From an uncultured Cloacibacillus sp. (GTDB taxonomy: Bacteria > Synergistota > Synergistia > Synergistales > Synergistaceae), in NCBI GenBank assembly GCA_900544635.1, contig UQVV01000014.1, forward strand, positions 1 to 16,324: a stretch of 16,324 nucleotides of DNA, in the 5' to 3' direction. Below, in pieces: positions 1 through 7,332 of this stretch. The notes below the pieces were generated by a model, which was not told the DNA's origin, ran no database searches, and worked only from the letters and a program-made list of their open reading frames with translations. Position numbers and translations under genes: made by a program. Numbering within the stretch: the stretch's first letter is position 1; each line of letters opens with the position of its first letter.

Positions 1-437
1 CCCGCCATGCCCAGCGGATCGGCGATGCCGCGCTGGTTGTCCACGATATATTCCTGCGGCAGGATGTGGATGACTTCACGGTCCGCAGGGATGGCCACGG
101 CACGGGCCGCATCGAGCGCGCGTTCCACATCGCGCTGGCCCACTTCGCCGCCCTTGACGGCGATGACGCCATGGCTGTTGATCCCGGCGATATGCCCGCC
201 GGCGATCCCCACATAGACCGAATTGATCTCACAGCCGGCCATGAGCTCGGCGTCCTCGATGGCGCCCCGGATGGACTGCACGGTCTGCTCAATATTCACC
301 ACCACGCCCTTGCGCATGCCGTGAGAGGGACGGGTGCCGATCCCAACGACATCCACCAGGCCGTTTTCCGCCATTTCCCCTACGACCGCACACACTTTGG
401 TAGTGCCGATATCCAGGCCTACAATGAGATCCGCCAT
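1..437 (-). CDS. ftsA: Cell division protein FtsA, N-terminal part (cut by window edge)
   Basis: Actin-like ATPase that tethers FtsZ filaments to the inner membrane and recruits later divisome proteins. The first 145 codons are present and the rest lies beyond the left edge. The ATG at 437-435 is preceded by AGGAG (443-447) with a 5-nt spacer, which fixes the start. The product begins MADLIVGLDIGTTKVCAVVG; GLDIGTTK (residues 7-14) is the phosphate-1 loop of the actin/Hsp70 ATPase fold. It is followed by the 1C-domain region with RKGVVVNIEQTVQSI (about 42-56) and ELMAGCEI (about 64-71), then SHGVIAVKGGEV and QRGIADPLGM, all typical of FtsA. It lies 19 nt after ftsQ. Of its 16 Ile codons, 14 are ATC, 2 are ATT and none is ATA, unlike the Mur genes to the right. 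From memory, the N-terminus reads most like FtsA of Desulfovibrionaceae; this is an inference. Confidence 0.95.
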   Translation of the reverse strand, partial: MADLIVGLDIGTTKVCAVVGEMAENGLVDVVGIGTRPSHGMRKGVVVNIEQTVQSIRGAIEDAELMAGCEINSVYVGIAGGHIAGINSHGVIAVKGGEVGQRDVERALDAARAVAIPADREVIHILPQEYIVDNQRGIADPLGMA

Positions 438-456
438 AGTTACTCCTCACCAAACA

Positions 457-1365
457 TCATCCGCGCATGGGCTGACTGAGCGTCACCCAGACACTGCCGT
501 TGACCGAACGCACCTCACGCACGTTCTTCAGCTCGTGCCTGCGTGCCAGATCCCCCAGCGTCAGGCCGATCCGGGCAAGATTCCCGGCCCAGTCATCCGT
601 TGCGATGGAAAGCCGCATCTCGCGGTCTTCCAGATATATCTCGATACCCCGTGCGGGGCTCACCGTGATCGACGCAATGGCCCCCGCCTCCACCGGCAGG
701 CTGCCCGCATGCAGATCCTTCATGAATCGCGGCAGGTAGGCCACGTCATCCTCGGCCCCCGCTTCCACGGACAGGGTCGGCAGCGAGAGGAAGTTGCGGC
801 TCTCCACAGGCGCGATGGCCTCGCCGGATTCATTGGCGTAATACAGCACCCCGTCCTTGTGGACCCAGAAGGTGGGCATACGCTCCTTGATCTTGATGAC
901 GAAGCGGTCCGGCAACAGACGTTTGACCGAGACCTCTTCCACCCAGGGCGTGGCACGCAGCTTGCGCTCCACTTCCGCGATGCTGACCGCCAGGGAGTTC
1001 TCCCCTTCCTTCAGGCCGCCATACTGCAGGACCATCTCCCGCGACAATCTGACATTCCCGGCCACGTCGATATGCCGTGTGGCGAAGAAGTCACTGGTCG
1101 TGGCCTTGCCGTACAGCCAGATGGACCCGGCACACAGGCCCGTCACAGCCGCTACCAGCCCTGCCAGCAGGAGCAGGACACAAAAAAAACGCTGCACACG
1201 CCCGCCCTGCAGCTTGCTCCAAAGGGAGAACTGACGTTTTTCCCTCGCCGGCTTGGCCCGGTTGCGGGTATTGGGGCGGGAAGCGGTGCTGCGACTGGGA
1301 GCAGGTGTCGAACTACCGCTGTAGGAGCGCGTATTGCGCCGGTTTTTTTTCAGCGAAAAGGTCAC
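457..1365 (-). CDS. ftsQ: Cell division protein FtsQ/DivIB
   Basis: Bitopic divisome protein that links the cytoplasmic ring to the septal synthase complex (FtsL, FtsB, FtsW, FtsI). It has 302 residues. A long Ser/Arg/Thr-rich cytoplasmic tail (1-57) is followed by one membrane segment (about 60-86, FFCVLLLLAGLVAAV). A POTRA domain covers about 94-163, with HIDVAGNVRLSREMV and the closing LPDRFVIKIKERMP, and a beta domain ends in VNGSVWVTLSQP. The start is GTG at 1365-1363, overlapping the murB stop as GTGA, with AGGA 7 nt upstream; the next in-frame Met is about 110 residues in, after the membrane segment. Ile codons are 10 ATC, 1 ATT and 1 ATA, matching ftsA and unlike the genes to the right. 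No ddl gene precedes it, although many dcw clusters have one there. Family assignment is firm; origin is discussed in the findings. Confidence 0.92.
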   Translation of the reverse strand: MTFSLKKNRRNTRSYSGSSTPAPSRSTASRPNTRNRAKPAREKRQFSLWSKLQGGRVQRFFCVLLLLAGLVAAVTGLCAGSIWLYGKATTSDFFATRHIDVAGNVRLSREMVLQYGGLKEGENSLAVSIAEVERKLRATPWVEEVSVKRLLPDRFVIKIKERMPTFWVHKDGVLYYANESGEAIAPVESRNFLSLPTLSVEAGAEDDVAYLPRFMKDLHAGSLPVEAGAIASITVSPARGIEIYLEDREMRLSIATDDWAGNLARIGLTLGDLARRHELKNVREVRSVNGSVWVTLSQPMRG

Positions 1366-2243
1366 GGCACGATCCTGACTTCCGTTTCCAGCGTGATGCC
1401 GAACTGCTCCAGCACTCCCTGCCGCGCACTTTCTATAAGTTCGAACGCGGCACTCGCGCTGCCATTCCCTTCATTTATCAAAAAATTGGCATGCATGGTC
1501 GAAAAAGCCACCCCGCCAAGCCGCCTGCCGCGAAAGCCGGCCCTATCCAGAAGGATGCCGGCTGGTTTGTCCGGGGCCGGATTTTTGAATACGCAGCCCG
1601 CGGTCTTCGCGCCTATAGGCTGCCCCTTCTTGAGCGACGAATAATGTCTTATATTGTTGATAATATTATCTTTGGATGAAAACGGAACGCGCAGGAATGC
1701 GCGGGTTATCATAAAGGGCGTTTCGCTTCCCCACGGCGACGCGCGGTAGCTCCAGCTGAGCTCGCCGGTCTCCCATAGGCGGACTTCGCCGCGGTTCGAG
1801 ACAGTTTCTATCCTTTCGACGAGCGGCGCGAAGCTTACGCCTCCGGCCCCCGCGTTGCCGCAGAGCGCGCCGCCGACGGTGCCTGGAATTCCGGCGAGGA
1901 ACTCGAAGCCGCCGAGATTTTTTTCAACGGCGAGCGCGAGCAGCTTTTTGACGGGAAAGCCCGCCTCAATCTCCGCTTCGGCGAATCCGCGCGCCTCGGT
2001 CAATTTTATGCCTGTCATGCGCGCGCAGGAGACGACGCCCGCTTCGAGCAGCCCGTCCTGGACGAGGACGTTCGACCCGCCGCCGAGCACGTAGACCGCG
2101 CCCTCCGACGCGGCGCCGGAACGCGCGAAAGCGGCGGCTTCGTCCGCCGAGCGCGGCGAGGCGAGCCAAAGGCAGCGCCCTCCGCTGCCCCACGTGTTGA
2201 GCTCCCTCAGCGAGAAATTTTTGAAAACCTCGCAGGCCGCCAT
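1362..2243 (-). CDS. murB: UDP-N-acetylenolpyruvoylglucosamine reductase MurB
   Basis: FAD enzyme that uses NADPH to reduce UDP-GlcNAc-enolpyruvate to UDP-MurNAc in the cytoplasm. It has 293 residues and the short type II architecture. FAD-binding motifs are LGGGSNVLV (53-61) and GIPGTVGGALCGNAGA (119-134). Catalytic positions are Arg167 in WSYRASPW, Cys217 in TAGCVFKNP (the proton donor, Ser in E. coli) and Glu288 in LETEVRIV near the C-terminus. The ATG at 2243 lies 1 nt after the murC stop (TGACATG), so translation is probably coupled. The 3' end overlaps the ftsQ GTG by 4 nt. The 5' two thirds have the GC-rich, GCG/CGC-rich codons of the rest of the cluster. Codons 188-293 are mixed, and codons about 189-201 form an AT-rich island (1641-1680). 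The reading frame and all catalytic residues are intact, so the gene looks functional. Confidence 0.95.
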   Translation of the reverse strand: MAACEVFKNFSLRELNTWGSGGRCLWLASPRSADEAAAFARSGAASEGAVYVLGGGSNVLVQDGLLEAGVVSCARMTGIKLTEARGFAEAEIEAGFPVKKLLALAVEKNLGGFEFLAGIPGTVGGALCGNAGAGGVSFAPLVERIETVSNRGEVRLWETGELSWSYRASPWGSETPFMITRAFLRVPFSSKDNIINNIRHYSSLKKGQPIGAKTAGCVFKNPAPDKPAGILLDRAGFRGRRLGGVAFSTMHANFLINEGNGSASAAFELIESARQGVLEQFGITLETEVRIVP

Positions 2244-2244
2244 G

Positions 2245-3657
2245 TCAGGCCGACATCTCCCCGAGCTTTTCGGCGATTTTCTGTCCGAGCGTGCCGACAG
2301 AGCCCGCGCCTATCGTGAGGATGATATCCCCGGAGCGCGCGGCCTTGCAGACTGATGTGATGAGGTCGTCGAAGTTGCCGGAGAGCTCGTAGTGCGAGCG
2401 CATGTCGTCGGAGGCGGCGTCGAAGATGAGCTGCGACGAGACGCCCTCCATCGGCCGCTCGTCCGAGCCGTATATGGGCAGTATAAAAGCTCTGTCCGCA
2501 AGCGAAAGCGCCTCAGCGAACTCTTTGTAGAGCGCCGCGGTGCGGCTGAAGCGGTGCGGCTGGAAGACGGCGACGATGCGGCGGTCGGGGAATATCCTGC
2601 GCACTGTGGAGAGCGTCGCGGATATCTCATTCGGGTGATGTCCGTAGTCGTCGTAGATCATTATGCCGTTGACCTCGCCCATCTTCTGGAGACGGCGTTT
2701 TGCGCCGCGGAAGCTCTTGAGCCCCTTGAGTATCGCTTCGTGCGCTATTCCCATCTCGTGCGACGCTGCGTAGGCGGCGAGCGAGTTCAGCACGTTGTGC
2801 TCGCCCGATACGGAGAGCTCGACGAGGCCCAAGTCCTTTCCGTCGTGGAAGAGCCTGTAGCCGACGCCGCCGCCCTCGTGGTGCGACACTTCCGCCGCGC
2901 CCCAGTTCCACGTGCGGCCCCAGCCGTAGGTCTCTATCGTGCCCTTCACGTCGTATTCTTCGCGCAGGCGGCGGATGCCCCCGTCCTCCATGCACATGAT
3001 GATTTTCCCCTCGCGCTTTGAATTCGAGAGGAACTCGGCGAATGCGTCCGTCACCGACTTGAAAGTCATGTAGTGGTCGCGGTGGTCCCAGTCTATGTTC
3101 GTGATTACGGAAATTTCAGGATGGAAGTAGACGAACGAGCGGTCGCTCTCGTCGAGCTCGGCGACCATGTAGTCGCTCTGCCCGAGCTTCGCGTTCGTGC
3201 CTATCTGGAGCACGTCGCCGCCGATCGCTATCGTCGGGTCGGCCCCGGCTTCCTCGGCTATGAGCGAAATCATCGACGAGGTCGTAGTTTTGCCGTGCGT
3301 CCCTGCGACGCCGACGCCGCGGCGGACGTTGAATATCTGGCTCAGCACCTCGGCGCGGCGCGAGACCTGTATGCCCTGCTGCCACGCCTTGAGTATCTCG
3401 GGGTGGTCGTTCGGTATCGCGCTCGAATAGACGAGGACGTTCGGCATGAACTCGTCTATGTGCTTCGCTTCGTGTCCTATAATTACAGGAATGTTGCGTT
3501 CCTCAAGATGCTTTACGTACGAGGTCTTGACGGCGTCGCAGCCCGAGACCTTGCAGCCTATCTGGTCGAGCAGCAGGGCGAGCCCGCTCATGCCCGCGCC
3601 GCCGATGCCCATAAGGTGGATGCTTTTATTTTTAAGGTTTACGTCCCTGTTCTCCAT
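2245..3657 (-). CDS. murC: UDP-N-acetylmuramate--L-alanine ligase MurC
   Basis: Cytoplasmic Mur ligase that adds L-Ala to UDP-MurNAc using ATP. It has 470 residues, normal for the family. The N-terminal Rossmann domain has HLMGIGGAGMSGLA (about 14-27), where the GIGGxGMS signature separates MurC from the other Mur ligases. The ATP loop is GTHGKTTT (119-126). ELDESD (168-173) and NIDWDHRDHY (187-196) follow. The C-terminal part has GEHNVLN (285-291), YDDYGHHPNEI (335-345) and FQPHRFSR (365-372), all diagnostic. The ATG at 3657 lies 21 nt after the murG stop, and AGGGAG sits in that gap about 11 nt before the start. Of the first 16 Ile codons 10 are ATA, which gives the reference codon style for the main part of the window. 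Confidence 0.97.
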   Translation of the reverse strand: MENRDVNLKNKSIHLMGIGGAGMSGLALLLDQIGCKVSGCDAVKTSYVKHLEERNIPVIIGHEAKHIDEFMPNVLVYSSAIPNDHPEILKAWQQGIQVSRRAEVLSQIFNVRRGVGVAGTHGKTTTSSMISLIAEEAGADPTIAIGGDVLQIGTNAKLGQSDYMVAELDESDRSFVYFHPEISVITNIDWDHRDHYMTFKSVTDAFAEFLSNSKREGKIIMCMEDGGIRRLREEYDVKGTIETYGWGRTWNWGAAEVSHHEGGGVGYRLFHDGKDLGLVELSVSGEHNVLNSLAAYAASHEMGIAHEAILKGLKSFRGAKRRLQKMGEVNGIMIYDDYGHHPNEISATLSTVRRIFPDRRIVAVFQPHRFSRTAALYKEFAEALSLADRAFILPIYGSDERPMEGVSSQLIFDAASDDMRSHYELSGNFDDLITSVCKAARSGDIILTIGAGSVGTLGQKIAEKLGEMSA

Positions 3658-3678
3658 CTTCGCGACTTCTCCCTTCGC

Positions 3679-4764
3679 CTATACCGCGGGAAAGAGCAAG
3701 CTCCACAGATTTTCGCAGATCGCCCCTCCGCGTCCGCGCAAATCTCCCGCCCTGCCGTGATTTTTTCCCTTTATCCCGTTCAATCTGACGAGCGACGAGA
3801 CGAGCGCTTCGTACCCGTCGTTCTCGGTCCATATCATTCCTTCGTTTTCGCCCGCGAAGGCGAGCGCGTTGTGAAACTGGTGGTTGTCCGCCGCCTGCAT
3901 CCACGGCACGACGAGCGCGGGAAGGCCGAGCACAGCGGCTTCCGTCAGCGTCGAACCTCCGGCGCGCAGCACGAGCATATCCGCGAGGCCGTAAAGCTGC
4001 GCGGCGTCCCAGACCTTGGGCAGCAGCCATACGTTGTCCGAAGGCCGCTCAAGCTTGTCCGCGACCGCGGCGAATACGAATGTCCAGCTTTTGAAAGCTT
4101 CCTCCCCCGCCGCCCTGCACAGCTCGTCCTTCACGGCGCGGCTGCCGAGCGAGCCCGTCATCACAACGATGACGGGGCCGCTGGGAGCTTCGCCCTCCAG
4201 CCCTAAATTTTTCCACGCTTCGCCGCGCGCGGGAAGCGCAAAATCGCGCACGGGGACGCCCGTGCGGATAAATTTCTTATTCGGCAGCGGCTCGCATTCG
4301 CTCCAGCCGCTGTAAATTTCCATCCCGAGCTTCGACGCGAGGCGCGTCACCTTTCCGGCGCGCGCGTTCTGCTCATGCAGCGCGCAGCGCACGCCGGCGC
4401 GGCGGCAGGCCATTATGACCGGCAGCGAAAGATAGCCGCCGAAGACGAGCGCCGCGTCCGGGCGGAAATCTTTTACGAGCGACGAGGCCCTGCCGTAAGA
4501 GGCGAGCAGCGCGCGCATACGCGCGAGCTTCTGTCCCGCGCCGCGTCCCGCGAGCGGCGAGCCGTCGACGGGCAGCACGACGGGCTCCGCCTTCGCCGCC
4601 GCGTAAATCTCGCGTTCGAGCGGACGCGAGCCGCAGACGTACCGCACCTCACATTCCGCGTGATTTTTATTTATCCACGCGCCGAAGGAGAGCGCGGGCC
4701 ATATATGGCCGCCCGTGCCTCCCGCGGCGAGTATTATTTTTTTAGGCCGCGATTCGGCGGTCAT
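3679..4764 (-). CDS. murG: UDP-GlcNAc:lipid I N-acetylglucosaminyltransferase MurG
   Basis: Peripheral membrane GT-B glycosyltransferase (family GT28) that converts lipid I to lipid II on the inner face of the membrane. The N-terminal donor/acceptor loop is LAAGGTGGHIWPAL, with GGTGGH at 15-20. GGYLSLPV (109-116) and HEQNARAGKVTR (130-141) follow. The C-terminal UDP-GlcNAc site is RAGGSTLTEAAVLGLPALVVPW (267-288), and DNHQFHNA (293-300) completes the family pattern. Start choice: GGAGG (4774-4778) directly abuts an ATG at 4773, too close for initiation. The in-frame ATG at 4764 is 9 nt from it and gives a 361-residue product beginning MTAESRPKK, so 4764 is preferred; starting at 4773 would add only MRT. 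The gene overlaps the ftsW 3' end by 23 nt. The C-terminus is Arg/Gly-rich and a little divergent. Confidence 0.95.
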   Translation of the reverse strand: MTAESRPKKIILAAGGTGGHIWPALSFGAWINKNHAECEVRYVCGSRPLEREIYAAAKAEPVVLPVDGSPLAGRGAGQKLARMRALLASYGRASSLVKDFRPDAALVFGGYLSLPVIMACRRAGVRCALHEQNARAGKVTRLASKLGMEIYSGWSECEPLPNKKFIRTGVPVRDFALPARGEAWKNLGLEGEAPSGPVIVVMTGSLGSRAVKDELCRAAGEEAFKSWTFVFAAVADKLERPSDNVWLLPKVWDAAQLYGLADMLVLRAGGSTLTEAAVLGLPALVVPWMQAADNHQFHNALAFAGENEGMIWTENDGYEALVSSLVRLNGIKGKNHGRAGDLRGRGGAICENLWSLLFPAV

Positions 4765-5899
4765 CGTCCTCATCCTCCAGGTAGCTGTCCTTTTCGAGCC
4801 GCAGTATGAGGCCGACGCGCGCCCACATCGTGACGAGCGACGTTCCTCCGTAGCTTATGAAGGGCAGGGCCATGCCCTTGAGCGGCATCATCTTCGTAAC
4901 ACCCGCGATATTTATGACGAAGGGCAGAAACACCGTCAGCGTTATCCCCCATATCAGCGACGCCTTGAAATCATCCTGCGTCCTGAAATAGGCCGCGCGC
5001 GTCTGCAGAATCCAGAAGCCGAAGAGCGCGAGCACGCAGGCCGTGCCGATGAAGCCTAGCTCCTCGCCTATCGCTGCGTATATAAAGTCTGTGTATGCGG
5101 CGGGAAGGTAGTTCAGCTTCTGAAAGCCGTGGCCGAGCCCCGAGCCCCACATGCCGCCGTTCGCGAAGGCTATCAGCCCCTGAATAGCCTGAAAGCCCTT
5201 GTTGAGCGGGTCGGCCCACGGGTCGAGGAAGGCGAATACGCGCCTCATGCGGTAGGGCTCGAGCAGTATCAGGAGCGGGAAGGCGACGCCGCCGATGAAG
5301 CCTCCCGCTATCAGCGGATAGCGCCAGCCGATGCGCTCGACGTACATACCCATCGCTACTGTGAAGACGAGTATCGTCGTGCCGAGGTCGGGCTGCGCGA
5401 GCAACGGCAGAGAGGTAAAGACTACCAGTGTCAGCACGCGCGTGAAGGTCTTCAGCGGGTCCCGGTCGCCGTCGCGCGTCAGCAGCTTCGCTATATGCAG
5501 CGCGAGCGCGAGCGCGAGCAGTTCTCCGGGCTGCAGCGACACGCCGAGCCCCGGAAGCCGTATCCAGCGGCTCGCGCCTCCCGCCGCGTCTCCGATTCCC
5601 GGAATCAGCGGCAGCCACGTCATCAGCCACATCATGATGTATAGCGGCGCGGAAAAGCGCTTCCATATACGCACAGGCACGGAATAGACGAAGAACATGC
5701 CGCACACCGCGATGGCGAGCCAGCGCAGCTGGCGCAGCCCCGTCTGGAACGGCGTGCCGGTCAGCACGAAGGAGTTCGGGCTCGTCGTCGACGTGATCAT
5801 GAGGATGCCGACGCCGCTCAGTATGAGCGGTATCACCCAGATGAAGGGGTTCGCCCTGTATCTGGGTTCGTTCGGCTCTTCCTGCCCGCGCGAAATCAT
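4742..5899 (-). CDS. ftsW: Septal peptidoglycan polymerase FtsW (SEDS family)
   Basis: Multi-spanning SEDS glycosyltransferase that polymerises lipid II at the septum in complex with the transpeptidase FtsI. It has 385 residues and roughly ten membrane segments, with a short cytoplasmic N-terminus and an acidic tail (EDEDDD). Family motifs seen are AQPDLGTT (168-175), FLDPWADPLNKGFQ (225-238) and IQGLIAFANGGMWGSGLGHG (239-258). YTDFIYAAIGEELGF follows, with Asp271 at the catalytic aspartate position, and the terminal motif is LKGMALPFISYGGTS (340-354). Its place between murD and murG and its pairing with ftsI in the same unit favour FtsW over RodA. The ATG at 5899 is 3 nt after the murD stop, with GGAAGG 7 nt upstream inside murD. 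The 3' end overlaps murG. Confidence 0.95.
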   Translation of the reverse strand: MISRGQEEPNEPRYRANPFIWVIPLILSGVGILMITSTTSPNSFVLTGTPFQTGLRQLRWLAIAVCGMFFVYSVPVRIWKRFSAPLYIMMWLMTWLPLIPGIGDAAGGASRWIRLPGLGVSLQPGELLALALALHIAKLLTRDGDRDPLKTFTRVLTLVVFTSLPLLAQPDLGTTILVFTVAMGMYVERIGWRYPLIAGGFIGGVAFPLLILLEPYRMRRVFAFLDPWADPLNKGFQAIQGLIAFANGGMWGSGLGHGFQKLNYLPAAYTDFIYAAIGEELGFIGTACVLALFGFWILQTRAAYFRTQDDFKASLIWGITLTVFLPFVINIAGVTKMMPLKGMALPFISYGGTSLVTMWARVGLILRLEKDSYLEDEDDDRRIAA

Positions 5900-5902
5900 C
5901 TG

Positions 5903-7276
5903 CTAACCTTCCGACTCGATTATCTCTTCAACGACGCGGCAGAAATCCTCGCCGCGCGCCTTGTAGCTCGGATACATGTCCCAGCTTGTGCAGGCCGGCG
6001 AAAGCAGCACCGTGTCGCCCTCCTGCGCGAGCTTCCACGCCGAGCGGACGGCCTCGTCCATATCTTTGACGAGGCTGTAATTTTCAAAGCCCGCGGCCGC
6101 GAGGGCCGAGGCGATTTTTTCCTTTTCCGTGCCGAGTATGACCGCGGCGCGCGCGTTCTGTTTCACGGCCTCGGCGAGGGGCGCGTACTCCTCGCCCTTG
6201 CCCTGTCCGCCGAGTATCATTACCTTCGTGCCGGGCAGCGAGGTCATCGCCGTTATCGAGGCAGCGACGTTCGTGCCCTTCGAGTCGTCGACGAAGGTCA
6301 CGCCGCGCAGCTTTCCGGCGAAGGCGCAGCGGTGCTTCGGCGGCACGTAGGAGCCCATCAGCTCCGGCGTTATCTCGGGCGTGTTGAATATCGCAAGCGC
6401 CCCCGCCGCCATGGCCGCGTTCTCAAGGTTGTGCCTGCCGAGCAGCTTCACGTCGTCGAAGAGGAAGAGCCTGTGCTTCATGCGGCAGCCGCCGCCGTTA
6501 ATCCACGCGGCTCCGACCTGCTCGTCGAGATAAATTCCCTGCGCGTGCGGGTCGTCCTCGTGCCACGAGAGCGGGAAGCGCTCCACGCCGTCCTTGATAT
6601 GCAGCGCTTCCTCGTCGCGCTTCTGGTAAATCGCCGCGCCGCCGGGCGCGAGGCAGTTTATGAGGTTGGCCTTCGAGGCCACGTAGTTTTCGTATGAGCC
6701 GTGCCAGTCTATATGGTCGGGCGCGAGGTTCGTAACTATCGCGAGGTCGCACATGAACTCGCGCGCCCAGTAAAGCTGGAAGCTCGAGAGCTCCAGCACG
6801 ATGAAGTCGTAGTCGCGTCCCGCCGCATGCGCGACGGCGTTGCCTATATTTCCGCCCGTCATGACGGAATATCCGAGCTTTTCCAGGAAGTAGCCTATCA
6901 TCGAGGTCGTAGTGGTCTTTCCGTTGCTTCCCGTCACGCCTATGACGATGCCCGAAAGGTACGGATTTACGAAGTCGAGCTCGCCCGTCACCCTCATGCC
7001 GCGTTTTAAGGCCTCCGCCACAATGGGAGCCTTCGGCGAAATTCCCGAGCTGACGACCACCTCGTCTGCTTCGAGCGCGCGCTCCGTGTTGCCGCCGCAC
7101 TCGTAATCTATTCCGGCGCTTTCGAAGAGCTTCTTTGTCTCTTCGGGAAGCTCCTTCGCGTCGGAGACGAAGACCTTCGCGCCTAGCTTCGCCGCGAGCT
7201 CAGCGAGCGCGCGTCCGCTCACGCCCGCTCCGACGACCGTTATCCTCTTGCCCTGAATCTGCGATTCCTCACACAT
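5903..7276 (-). CDS. murD: UDP-N-acetylmuramoyl-L-alanine--D-glutamate ligase MurD
   Basis: Cytoplasmic Mur ligase that adds D-Glu to UDP-MurNAc-L-Ala. It has 457 residues. An N-terminal Rossmann domain (ITVVGAGVSGRALAELAAKLG, 12-32) binds UDP. The ATP loop is GVTGSNGKTTTTSMIGYFLE (113-132). LELSSFQL (161-168), TNLAPDHIDWHGS (182-194) and the carbamylated-lysine position Lys202 in YVASKANL are all as expected. The C-terminal domain has HNLENAAMAAGA, FVDDSKGTN and LLSPACTSWDMY, which are specific to MurD. The start is the ATG at 7276 with a modest GGTGA 7 nt upstream. It follows mraY after a 56-nt AT-rich gap (7277-7332), one of the longest inside the cluster. That gap could hold a weak internal promoter but has no hairpin terminator. 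Confidence 0.96.
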   Translation of the reverse strand: MCEESQIQGKRITVVGAGVSGRALAELAAKLGAKVFVSDAKELPEETKKLFESAGIDYECGGNTERALEADEVVVSSGISPKAPIVAEALKRGMRVTGELDFVNPYLSGIVIGVTGSNGKTTTTSMIGYFLEKLGYSVMTGGNIGNAVAHAAGRDYDFIVLELSSFQLYWAREFMCDLAIVTNLAPDHIDWHGSYENYVASKANLINCLAPGGAAIYQKRDEEALHIKDGVERFPLSWHEDDPHAQGIYLDEQVGAAWINGGGCRMKHRLFLFDDVKLLGRHNLENAAMAAGALAIFNTPEITPELMGSYVPPKHRCAFAGKLRGVTFVDDSKGTNVAASITAMTSLPGTKVMILGGQGKGEEYAPLAEAVKQNARAAVILGTEKEKIASALAAAGFENYSLVKDMDEAVRSAWKLAQEGDTVLLSPACTSWDMYPSYKARGEDFCRVVEEIIESEG

Positions 7277-7332
7277 CTGACATCACCAGCAGCTTTCTTT
7301 ATTAAAACACCAATTTGTAATGATAGCTCAAA

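Noticed and set aside
334..1644. Plus-strand open frame of 436 codons opposite ftsQ and murB
   Set aside because: No ribosome site or recognisable motif, and it covers the full coding span of ftsQ and part of murB.
3073..4206. Plus-strand open frame of 377 codons opposite murC and murG
   Set aside because: Composition is that of a reverse complement of Mur ligase coding sequence; no family resemblance and no start signal.
7277..7332. Possible terminator between mraY and murD
   Set aside because: The gap is AT-rich but shows no GC-rich stem followed by a T-run on the minus strand.
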